A program made the position numbers and the translations under genes. Below the pieces are notes generated by a model. The model was not told the origin of the DNA, searched no databases, and saw only the letters and a program-made list of their open reading frames with translations. A stretch of 64,000 bases of DNA from NCBI GenBank assembly GCA_030765045.1, contig CM060965.1, positions 60,441,287 to 60,505,286 on the forward strand. Reading direction: 5' to 3'. The stretch is from Tenodera sinensis. Lineage: Eukaryota > Arthropoda > Insecta > Mantodea > Mantidae. This document shows positions 1 through 9,400 of this stretch, piece after piece. How positions within the stretch are numbered: position 1 is the first letter of the stretch; each line of letters starts with the position of its first letter.

Positions 1-205
1 TTTGATCCCGTATCTATAATTGCATTGTACTGTTTTCCATTTACTCCAATTTTGATTTTAGGTGGATCTCCTACTTTTTCGTTTTCGTCGTTTCTATTTT
101 TCCATTCTCTTTTCTTTTGTATCATCATTTGCCTTCCAGGACTATTTATTTCCGAGTACTTATCACAATCATTACTAGGATACCCAGTTCTCACTGAAGG
201 CGCGT
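1..205 (-). CDS. pol: Start of Pro-Pol, aspartyl protease motif, -1 frame to gag
   Basis: On the minus strand the frame -1 to gag is open from about 205 to the window edge. It ends in YNAIIDTGS, with the DTGS catalytic motif of retroviral-type aspartyl proteases at bases 14-3. Codon positions show it is offset by -1 from gag, so Gag-Pro fusion would need a -1 ribosomal frameshift in the overlap. I did not see a clear classical slippery heptamer in the short overlap. Only the protease beginning is inside the window; reverse transcriptase, RNase H and integrase would lie to the left. Confidence 0.8.
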
Positions 206-2131
206 TTGACCGGGTCTGGCGTTTCCCTGATTTTTATGTATTGCTCCTGTACTATTTCCCAAACTGTTACTTCTGTTTTCCTGCATTAAATCGGGGTTAC
301 TTCCTACCATGTTTTTGACCGTGTTAATGGCCTCAACCATTTCCGCATTTTCGGGGGAATTTCGTCCATTAGAATACCTTTCTTCCTGTCTTGGTGACCT
401 CGGTCTAAACTCATTATCTCCGTTTGTCCAATACCCATCATTTGAATTTCTACTATGTCCAAAATAACGTCCCCGTCTACCTCGATCAAATCTATTTGTA
501 TTCATATAATTCACCCTTATATTTCTTCCCCTTTGATTACCATTTCTATTTTGGTGACGCCCTTCCTGGTTATATCTACCTTGATTTTCCCACCGGAATG
601 ATTCCATCCTTGGTACTGGTCCTTTATATCTTTCCCTAATCTCACTTCTATTCTGATAATACTGTGCCCCTTGCCCGAAAGAATTTACAGTTTCTTTTCC
701 TTCATATTTATTTCCAAATGCGTGTTTTGGCTTATTGACTTCTAAGGCTGATAATAATTCGATCATAGCTGCAATGCTATCGGGTCGGGCTATGATTAGG
801 TAGTGTTGAAGCGTTTCCGGAAAATGTGGAGTAACTATATTTATTAGATCTTTTTCATCTAAGGGAGGATCCAACATCTTCGATTTTCTCGCTATTCTCA
901 TAAAATAGTTTACCATCGATTCCTCCGATCTAGGATTAAACTTTCCATTGCTTAATTCAACTCTAATATTAGCCTGCCTACTAGCTCCCCAATATCTGGT
1001 TAAAAAGATGTTCCTAAAGGTCCTGTAATCATTATTGTTACCCATAGAAAGGCCTAGCCAATTAGCAGCATTACCCTTTAGGCATTTTCTTACTATCACC
1101 ATCTTGTACTCCTCTGGTATACGTTTCACCGTGAAGTACTCTTGTAACCCTTCTAAAAAGGCTTTAGGATCATCTGAGTCTTCATTTTCAAAAACTGGAG
1201 GTGTCATTTCATTTAAGACATGGTTAGGCCAATGTAAATTTGAATTGTCACCTATCCCTGAGCTATTTCCGAGATCAGAATGGGAATTACTGTTACCCCT
1301 ATTTTGCATTGAAATGTCAGCTGATACACCTGGTATTGCCTCGTTTCTTGCAACTTCATTACTAAGATTGTTGTGATTACATGCATTTTCATTTAATTTC
1401 AAATTTTCTAAGGCCTCTTTTACCTGAGTAATTTCTGTTACTACTCCTTTTATTTGGTCTGTAACATCCTCCAAATTTCTAGCCTGCCTTTTACTTTCTA
1501 CATCAGATCTTTCTATTCTAACTTTACACCCCTGTAACTCTTCTCTAATTTCTTCCCTTTGTTTGTCTAATCTATATGTTACTTTTTCCCTTTCTTTATC
1601 TAATTTTTCACTCACTTGTTGACCTAATTTCTTTTCAGAATTCTTTACTTCTTGCCTTATTGTCTCTAATTCTCCCTTAACCTGTTCTCTATTTTCTTTG
1701 ACTTCACTACTAACTTTATTAAGTTCCTCCCTAACTTCTTCCCTAAAGGTTTCGAAAGCTCTCTTCTGATTTTCCAATTGCATTCCCAATTCCTGTTGTC
1801 CCTTCTCTAATTTCTTTCCTAACTCTGTTCTTAATTCTTTACTAGTTTCATCTATCTTTTCCATTATCTTTTGAAACATATTCTCTATTCCTGACATAAT
1901 CGCTGGCCTTTCTGAATTACTAAACATTTCTGAACTACCTCTAGGTGTTTCTCTAACGTTCTGATCTTCTACTTCTTGGCATATTCTGCTACCAATTACA
2001 TTCTGATTAAATTCTTCCATCCTACTTACACTTTTCTCAATTTCCGGACTCTCAAAACCTAGAAAATCGCTATCACTGTCTTCCATTTCTAAGCTATTTA
2101 CATGTGTTTTTCTACTCACCAAAATTTTCAC
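191..2131 (-). CDS. gag: Gag polyprotein of Ty3/gypsy-type LTR element, long coiled coil
   Basis: This is an open 646-residue frame. Residues about 75-240 form an uninterrupted Lys/Glu-rich heptad-like coiled coil. Residues about 310-460 carry a retrotransposon Gag (capsid) core, visible as the FLEGLQEYFTVKRIP and NWLGLSM stretches and a later MVNYFMRIARKSKMLDPPL stretch. The C-terminal third is Arg/Gly/Asn-rich (many RG and RN pairs) and has no CCHC zinc knuckle, so RNA binding probably relies on the basic tail. The frame ends at a stop at 191, where the protease reading frame is already open in the -1 frame. An intact frame of this length suggests a young insertion. The coiled coil is longer than in typical gypsy Gags. 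A second initiator at codon 16 is possible. Confidence 0.85.
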   Translation of the reverse strand: MKILVSRKTHVNSLEMEDSDSDFLGFESPEIEKSVSRMEEFNQNVIGSRICQEVEDQNVRETPRGSSEMFSNSERPAIMSGIENMFQKIMEKIDETSKELRTELGKKLEKGQQELGMQLENQKRAFETFREEVREELNKVSSEVKENREQVKGELETIRQEVKNSEKKLGQQVSEKLDKEREKVTYRLDKQREEIREELQGCKVRIERSDVESKRQARNLEDVTDQIKGVVTEITQVKEALENLKLNENACNHNNLSNEVARNEAIPGVSADISMQNRGNSNSHSDLGNSSGIGDNSNLHWPNHVLNEMTPPVFENEDSDDPKAFLEGLQEYFTVKRIPEEYKMVIVRKCLKGNAANWLGLSMGNNNDYRTFRNIFLTRYWGASRQANIRVELSNGKFNPRSEESMVNYFMRIARKSKMLDPPLDEKDLINIVTPHFPETLQHYLIIARPDSIAAMIELLSALEVNKPKHAFGNKYEGKETVNSFGQGAQYYQNRSEIRERYKGPVPRMESFRWENQGRYNQEGRHQNRNGNQRGRNIRVNYMNTNRFDRGRRGRYFGHSRNSNDGYWTNGDNEFRPRSPRQEERYSNGRNSPENAEMVEAINTVKNMVGSNPDLMQENRSNSLGNSTGAIHKNQGNARPGQTRLQ

Positions 2132-2204
2132 TTTTCTTTTTTTTTTTTTTTTAACTGCACTTAAACTTGTTCACTACACGTTTCACAGATGTTCACACGC
2201 TGGG

Positions 2205-2358
2205 CACCTTCTTGTCTGCTGGCTCGATGCTGATCTGGTCGTCTTGGGGTTGGTCCATTCTTTCGACGCCACACGTTGGATCACCTTCTTGTTTGCTGGT
2301 TCTATGCTGGCTTGGTCGTCTTGGGGTTGGTCCATTCTTTCGACGCCACACGTTGGGA
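2205..2358. repeat. 77-bp tandem duplication in the LTR-element leader
   Basis: Two units of 77 bp (2205-2281 and 2282-2358) differ at only a few bases. Each contains the CCACACGTTGG core that overlaps the primer-binding-site-like sequence, so the duplication may have copied part of the primer site into the leader. Confidence 0.85.
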
Positions 2359-2363
2359 TGCCA
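2344..2363 (-). other. Primer-binding-site-like sequence
   Basis: The minus strand reads TGGCATCCCAACGTGTGGCG. This resembles the TGGCGCCCAACGTGGGGC site complementary to the 3' end of lysine tRNA, with a small insertion. It lies about 210 bases upstream of the gag start and downstream of the TATA-like box, the expected place for a minus-strand primer site at the end of the 5' LTR. A shorter version of the same core is repeated inside the adjacent tandem duplication. Confidence 0.5.
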
Positions 2364-2540
2364 TTTGAAGCTAAAAGGCCGTTCTTCGCTTCCTGATGTA
2401 TCGCTATATCTGCCGTTGATGCTTAAATGTCGTTGGTGACGTGGTGTTGCCCTTTGATGTGTTTCGCTCCGGCTAGTCAGCTTGAGATCTCTTACTTTTA
2501 TCTCGGGTTTGCGTAAGTGTGATGGACAACCCAAGAACAA

Positions 2541-2550
2541 CTTTATATAT
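2541..2550 (-). promoter_or_regulatory. TATA-like box of the 5' LTR
   Basis: The minus strand reads ATATATAAAG followed by a G-containing stretch about 25-30 bases downstream. Its position upstream of the primer site fits a U3 promoter; the start of transcription is inferred only. Confidence 0.4.
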
Positions 2551-2560
2551 TATTTATTTA

Positions 2561-3338
2561 TTTTAAATATTTTCGGGAGCTATGCCGATTCTATATGTAG
2601 AGGAATCTCACTCACGTCCGCACAGCACAACCTCCCGTACTGGTCTGTGTTTGAGTAGTGACGCTTTCTAGCTTACCCACGCTAAGAAGACCGTTCTCTT
2701 CCAATTTGAATGTCATGACGTCATCCAAGAAAGCCTCGTATCCAAAATGCTATTTCCTTTTCCCGCAATTTAGAAATGTCCCTTTCTATTATAACATGTT
2801 CTTTTATGAATTTCGAATATACAATTACCTTTTTAGGATTAAACGATGTTTACTTTATATTTTATTAAATATATCGCGCGACTTTTAAGGTTTTCAGACC
2901 TGACTTTCGAACGTGTATTTAAACTATGTAGTATGACGTCATGACTCGTTAATTTCAAACCAATAATGTGTTTATCCTACAAATTTAACGACTATTATTT
3001 ACTCATATCTTGCTCACCTTACAACACTTCCTGCTCTATTATCTATTTATGTTATTACTTAACACTTATCGCAAATCTCATATCCGGCAATTAAATTAAA
3101 ACGTGTCTTTTTCAAAAGCCCATTCGATCGGAAATCTAAATTTCGGTATCAGTGCAAATCGTGTAAACAAAGTGTAAACTCTACCACTACAACAAGTGCA
3201 AAAAAAGGACATGCTCGCTAAATGAACTCGTAAAAGAAAACAGATAGACAAACTCATTAAATGCTCATTTGAGTGCAACTTTCACTTAATATTATTAATA
3301 TAACTGTCAGCAAAATATAGTTTTTCCTGAATACTTAC
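2561..3338. other. Unassigned sequence, possible LTR remainder then VAMP7 intron
   Basis: No ORF, tRNA or repeat that I recognise. It contains two TGACGTCA-type palindromes (about 2715 and 2935) and probably holds the outer part of the 5' LTR. I looked on the minus strand for the last VAMP7 exon (a GG..WPSC-type ending) and did not find it. Confidence 0.4.
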
Positions 3339-3431
3339 TGTTACAACAACTCCAATGACGACATAGAGTTTGACATTTTTCCAGAAAAGAGATCGAGCCA
3401 GATTCCGGCTTGTTTTGCGAAATGTCACACT
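3339..3431 (-). CDS. VAMP7: VAMP7 coding exon 5 (SNARE end and membrane anchor start)
   Basis: There are 31 codons from SVTFRKTSRNLARSLFWKN into LYVVIGVVVT, with acceptor TTTTTCAG and donor GTAAGT. The donor shows that at least one more exon follows on the minus strand; it should encode the rest of the membrane segment and a short lumenal tail. Confidence 0.92.
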
Positions 3432-6400
3432 CTGAAAAATGAAAAGTATTACTCAGCAGCACTTAATTTAGTAGGTCAGTCTTACAGAAAGTATTTAAAA
3501 GCAATATGTTATTTTTCATTATTTTTATTACCAAATCATATCATGCATTTTTAAGCTGTGCTAATTTCTTCTACTCTTTATTGCTAGTTTAGCTGTCTGA
3601 TTCTAGCTTAGGAATAACTTCTTTTTAAGTTTTACAAGCATATATTTTAAGTAGCAATCGCACATTATTTTTGGTTGCTTCTTGTCTGTTGCATTATTCA
3701 AGGGTTAAAATTTTTATTTTCAGTGTTTGTGTAATATTTTAATAAGTTAGGAGCAGTGACGAATGCAAATTTATGAGCAAATGTAATAGTTCAGGGCAGA
3801 TTTTAATCAGAAAACACACACACATGCACGCACATACATTCGCACGCACACACACACTTTAATGAATTTTGAATGGTTGCCATCAAATCCACTATGAAAT
3901 AGAAAAATCTGATGTGTTGCACTCACATGACTTCCTCTACTCTTGTACTAACCATTCTCACACTCTTATTCCTTATTTGTATATCTTCGTGTTAGATGAG
4001 ATAAACATTTGCAGAAATTATCTTATTTTGAGAGGTAGAACTGGAACTTAAAAATTCAATGTCACAACTGGGATTTGAACCACAGACCTTCCGCTTACCA
4101 GGCAGCTGCTCTAACCATTGAGCTATTGTGACAAACTGCCAGAATGGCATTAAATTCTCAAACCAGTTCGTATTTCTCCTGGTAAACCACAAAGGCAGTC
4201 TCACATCAGAGACAAATTACCCCAATGGTGACTTACTATTGTAAGTACTTTATGTCCCAGGATTAAATAACCTTCAGATGGTAATTATTATTTATTTATG
4301 CCAACAAACTTACTGTTGGTAATTATTATTTATTTATGCCAACAAACTTACTGTTGGTAATTATTTATGCCAACAAACTTACTGTTGGTGTTTTTAAACA
4401 CACAAGCCATGTGTGGGCAAAGTTTGAGAGGTAGAACTGGAACTTAAAAATTCAATGCCACAACTGGGATTTGAACCACAGACCTTCCGCTTACCGGGCG
4501 GTTGCTCTAATCACTGAGCTATTGTGACAAACTGCCAGAATGGCATTAAATTCTCAAACCAGTTCGTATTTCTCCTGGTAAACCACAAAGGCAGTCTCAC
4601 ATCAGAGACTAATTACCCCAATGGTGACTTACTATTGTAAGTACTTTATATCCCAGGATTAAATATCCTTCAGATGGTAATTATTATTTATGTATGTGTG
4701 TTTTTAAACACACAAGCCGTGTGTGGGCAAAGTTTGAGAGGTAGAACTGGAACTTAAAACTTTGCCCACACACGGCGTGTGTGTTTAAATACACCAACAG
4801 TAAGTTTGTTGGCATAAATATATAATAATTATCTTATTGTTTATTTCCTTGTTGGTGCAAGGAGAATATGGGAATACAGTAGGCTTTGAGCAATAGTCAA
4901 ATCTTTAAAAGCTTTCAAATTTCATTCTCTTTGCATGGTTAACACATTATAAAAAAAAAAGAACAACTATGTTCCATTTGACAGAAGTGTAAGTTCTGGA
5001 ATATCTCCAAAATGGTTCACTTTACAAAACGATTGATTTGGACAAATTGTGTGTGTCAGCAAGATAGTATTTGTATGGGAAGATTTTATCTATCTCTTAC
5101 GGTTATGCAAAAGTCATCCAGAGTAAATAGGATTTCATGGGCTATAGCCAGAAAATTCAAGATATACATTTCTTTGTCACAAAAATATCTCAAACACGTC
5201 ATTTTAATCAAAATCATTTACAGTCATTTTCAACAAAATCAAAATTTTCCATGTAAAGGGTAGTTTAGGGTGGCATGGCACAATGTTAATACAGTATATT
5301 TTCTTATATTTATTGTATACATTGATACAAGAAAATATTTTATCTAATCCATTTTTTATTACTTATGTAAAAATATTACGAGCATGTAAGTAATTTTGGT
5401 TGTGGCTTATGACTCTCTCTGGAAATACACAATTATTAGGTTTTCATTGCATTATTAGTCTCCTTTCATCCAGAATAAGGTATAAGTATCAAAAAAAGTT
5501 TGTTCCTTCCTAATAAACGTCTTCAACCTCCAAGTCTCATCATCTACAAGGACACGAAAGGAGGTCTGATTCACTATTGGGACAGAATACTAAGTGACAA
5601 GAGGGACAGCTCTGCCTTTTCTACGAATGGGAAGTTCATAATAAGATCCTTGACTGTTTATTCTATATACGAATGATATTCCTATGATAGAGAAAAGCAA
5701 AATTATTTCCTATACAGATGATACAAATGCTTTATGTTGGAGTTCTACGACTGAGGAATTGAAAGAAACTGTGACAAACACTATTGATACACTTTTTAAA
5801 TACTTTAAACAAAATAATCTCAAATACAACTACATTAACCAATTTCAATCTAAGAAATGTAAATGATATACATAATATTCCACAATTATCGGAACACAGC
5901 ATAGTTAGTACCAATAAACATGAATTTTTAGGAATCATACTGCATCGAAAGTTAACTTGGTCAGAACACGATTATATTTGCAGGAAAATAAGCAAATCGC
6001 TATATCTGCTCAGGCATTTTTCAAGTTTCTTAGAAGTAAGAGAATTAAAATTGATATATTATGGAGTCACACATACACACACACACACACATATATATGG
6101 TATATGGGCTGGAGATCTGGTGATGCAGTGCTAAATCACACATGGAAAGACCTTTTAAATTACAGAAGAAAGCAACTAGACTTACAACCTAGGGATTCAT
6201 GCAGACAGTATTTTAGAGAAGAACAAATTCTTACAATTATTATTTAGTTATGCCAACAAACTTACTGTTGGTGTTTGTAAACACACAAGCTATGTGTGGG
6301 CAATGTTTGAAAGGTAGAACTGGAACTTAAAAATTCAATGCCACAGCTGGGATTTGAACCACAGACCCTCTACTTACTAGGTGGGTGCTCTAACCATTAA

Positions 6401-9400
6401 GCTACTGTGACAACCTGCCAGAATGATAGTGAATTCTCAAACCAATTCATATTTCTCCCGGTAAACCACAAAGGCAATCTCACTTCAGAGACAATTACCC
6501 CAATGGTGACTTACTATTTCCAGTACTTTATATCCCAGGATTAAATAACTTTCAGATGGTAATTATTATTTATTTATGCCAACAAACTTACTGTTGCTGT
6601 TTTTAAACACACAAGCCGTGTGTGGGCAATGTTTAAATTCAATGCCACAGCTAGCATTGTTGGCATAAATAAATCTGTAGGAAGCTCTCTTGCAGACACC
6701 AACAAAGAGGGGCACCACTACTGGTATCCTGCAACTTCCCCATATCTGGGAACATGTGGCAGAGGATTACATTGAAAGCCTGCAGAAGTATCATGATTGT
6801 ACAATAAATAGTTCACACAAGATTTAAATTTTCCACATTTCTTTCCAGACCTTGTACGAGGGTTGTTTGATAAGTTCTCGGAATGGAATAGAAAAAATGT
6901 ACTTACGACACTGGAACTTTTATTTTTCAATATAGTCTCATTATAGACTAATGCACTTAGTCCAGCAATGTTCCAGCACCTTGACCCCATTTAGAAAATG
7001 AGATTCCTCCAGACCTGCAAAATAGTTGTTAACACCGGCTATCAATTCTTCATTTGAAGAAAATCTTCATCCACCAAGGAAAATTTTCAGCTTTGGGCAG
7101 ACTGACAGAGTCATATCAGGTGAATAAGGTGGGTGTGGCAACAATTCATACCTTAGTTGGTGGAATTTTGACTTGGCAACGGTACATGTGTGTGGGAGCG
7201 CATTATCTTGATGGAAGACAACTTTCTTCCTTGCTAAACCAGGCCTTTTTTCACATCTTTTGGTTTAATTGGTCCAGGAGGTTAGCATAATACTCTCTAG
7301 TAATGGTTTGCCCACTGGGGAGATAACCTACAAGCAGAATCCCCTTCACATCCCAGAAAACTGATGCCATTACCTTTCCGGCAGAAAGAATTGTCTTTGC
7401 TTTTATTGGTGGTGGAGAATCAGCATGCTTCCACTGTTTGGACTGTTGTTTTGACTCTGGAGTATAGTAGTGGAACCAAGTTTCATCTACAGCCACAAAA
7501 GGCACAAAAAATCTTGTTCGTTGCTCTTAAAAAGTGCTAAACATCGTTTCGATACTTCCATTCTCATACGTTTCTGATCAAGTGTCAAGAGTCACAGCAC
7601 CCATCTTGCAGATAATTTTTTCATATCTAATTCTTCAGTGAAAATTCAATATATCCTTTCAGATGACATCTGGCAAGCTTGAACAATTTCACACACTCTC
7701 AATCGGCAATCCTCCATTACCATTTTGTGCACTTCTGCGATCATTTCTGGGGTAGTGACACATCTTGGCCAGTCATTGCACAGATCATCATCTAAGCTCT
7801 CCCAACCAAATTTAAATTTGTTTGTCCACTTGGCAACAGTTGAATATGAAGAAGCAGAGTCACCTAATGTATTTAGAAAATTGGCATGAATGTCCTTTGC
7901 TTTCATACCTTTCTTTATGAAATACTTAATCACTGCTCAAATCTCGATTTTTTCCATCTTCGGAAATCACTACATGGGAACAACAATACAGTACGTCACC
8001 ACTACAGCTGTCTTCCAAGAACATTGTCGTGACATTTATGTTTACAAGCAACAGTTCAATGAATATCACATGAACAACTCATGACACTATAACTGACATC
8101 TCGTGGGGATTCCGAGAACTTAACAAATCACACTCACATCAAAAGGAAGGAACCTACTCTAATGACAATAATCCTTTTGGATGACAATGCAGCATTGGTG
8201 AACTCTTTATGGCCATCAGAGTGCCTGGAAAATCTTCACTGTAGTCCTGACCTGATAACCAGCAACTTCTATTTCCTTCCTGCTTTAAAGAAGACACTGT
8301 GAGGACATTTCATTAAGTGTATACACAATGTGAACATCAGCCCATGCACAGGACATGCAATTCATCTGTTTGGATTCTTCAAGCTTGTGAAGCAGTATAT
8401 CCATTTCACTGAGGATAATGCAGAAACAGAGAGAATTACTGCTTCTTGTAAGCCCCTTGGATGAAGTCTCTCACAGATAGCAGACTAGATAAACTCATGT
8501 TCCAAACACCCATCATACAGGCAGCATCCAATCACAAGAAAGAGTTAATGCACCACAGTACACAAAACAAGATGTAATGCGTACACCCCAAAATAACCAA
8601 GACCTACCATACACAAATACATTGTTCTTAATTGATATTGTAGACAGGGTTGCCAGTGCATGTTATATTAGAATCCCTAGAGCGCCTTTGAAAACCTACA
8701 CTTTTAGAAGCAAAATCTCCAGGTTTTGGTATCACTAGGTTCAAAACTAAGACCCTCGGGCTCCCCTGCAGAAGATTACAATGTCATTTGGCCAAACACA
8801 TACAGTACAAATGTGCAACCATCATTGCCTTTGATTTTGTAAAGCAAACTTGTATCTTCTACAAACATCTAAGCTGAAAAGTGTTTTTTTATTCACCTGT
8901 AGGTCTAAACTTCAAAAAGCGTCATATTTTGAACCACACATACTATTACAGCTACCCTAATAAAAATAAAAATTACTATGAACTAATCTGTACAATATTT
9001 GAATAACTAATAAGTGATGTGAATTTAAATTTATGGATAAACTGTGTAAGTGATGTACGAAAGCAGCTGGAATCTGTGCCTGCTGAAATAAAATATTTTT
9101 AATTACAAGATTAGCAAAAACCTCTAGATCTGGCAGGAAAACTTCTAGCAACTCTGGTCACAGCCATTTTTTACTTATCTTACAAGGTGAAGTAATGGGC
9201 ATGCTTAGAGCTTACAAAATTATGCTCATGTATAATTTATTACTTTTGTGCTATATACATATTTATACATAGTACTTGGGCGGCCGAGCCTTGCTCGGCT
9301 TTTCTTTTCCATTTTTTAAATTTTTTTTGGGGGGAGGGGGGGGGGGGGAGAGGAGAAGATACTTATTTAGATAAACTTGAAAAGCAAAATATTAACTAAA

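Larger units (their letters stand above)
1..2560 (-). mobile_element. LTR retrotransposon, 5' part (cut by window edge)
   Basis: Read on the minus strand, the order is a TATA-like box (2541-2550), a primer-binding-site-like sequence (2344-2363), a 77-bp tandem duplication in the leader (2205-2358), a gag ORF (2131-191) and the start of a protease in another frame (about 205-1). This is the 5' half of a Ty3/gypsy-type element. The rest of pol and the 3' LTR lie beyond the left edge, and I could not fix the outer end of the 5' LTR. The element sits on the same strand as VAMP7, downstream of its last visible exon, so it may lie inside a VAMP7 intron. Confidence 0.8.
4028..4826 (+). mobile_element. 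Compound tRNA-SINE insertion (copies A and B) with 12-bp target duplication
   Basis: The insertion is flanked by perfect copies of AATTATCTTATT (4016-4027 and 4827-4838). It contains two tRNA-bearing units of the same family (tRNA-like parts at about 4059-4132 and 4460-4533, both minus strand), a 38-bp trimer between them, and a terminal snap-back. The snap-back arms (4706-4735 and 4757-4786, 29 of 30 bases pairing) surround a loop starting GAGAGGTAG. It ends in GGCATAAATA, the usual 3' tail of the family. The target duplication indicates retrotransposition-type insertion of the whole block. Confidence 0.85.
3895..5275 (+). repeat. DR1 dispersed repeat, copy a (split by a SINE insertion)
   Basis: Bases 3895-4027 and 4827-5275 together match, in reverse complement, the copies at 36246-37265 and 41192-41895. 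Shared landmarks are TTGCACTCACATGACTTCCTC near the start, the AATTATCTTATTGTTTAT junction, the AAAATTCAAGATATACAT stretch and the end near CCATGTAAAGGGTAG. The two halves are separated by a 799-bp SINE insertion flanked by a 12-bp target duplication. I do not recognise the family. Confidence 0.8.

Noticed and set aside
1035..1376. Plus-strand ORFs across the left-edge gag
   Set aside because: They are antisense shadows of the Gag frame and have no family motif.
4279..4392. CRISPR-like regularly spaced repeats
   Set aside because: Direct tandem copies of a SINE tail without unique spacers, in a eukaryotic genome.
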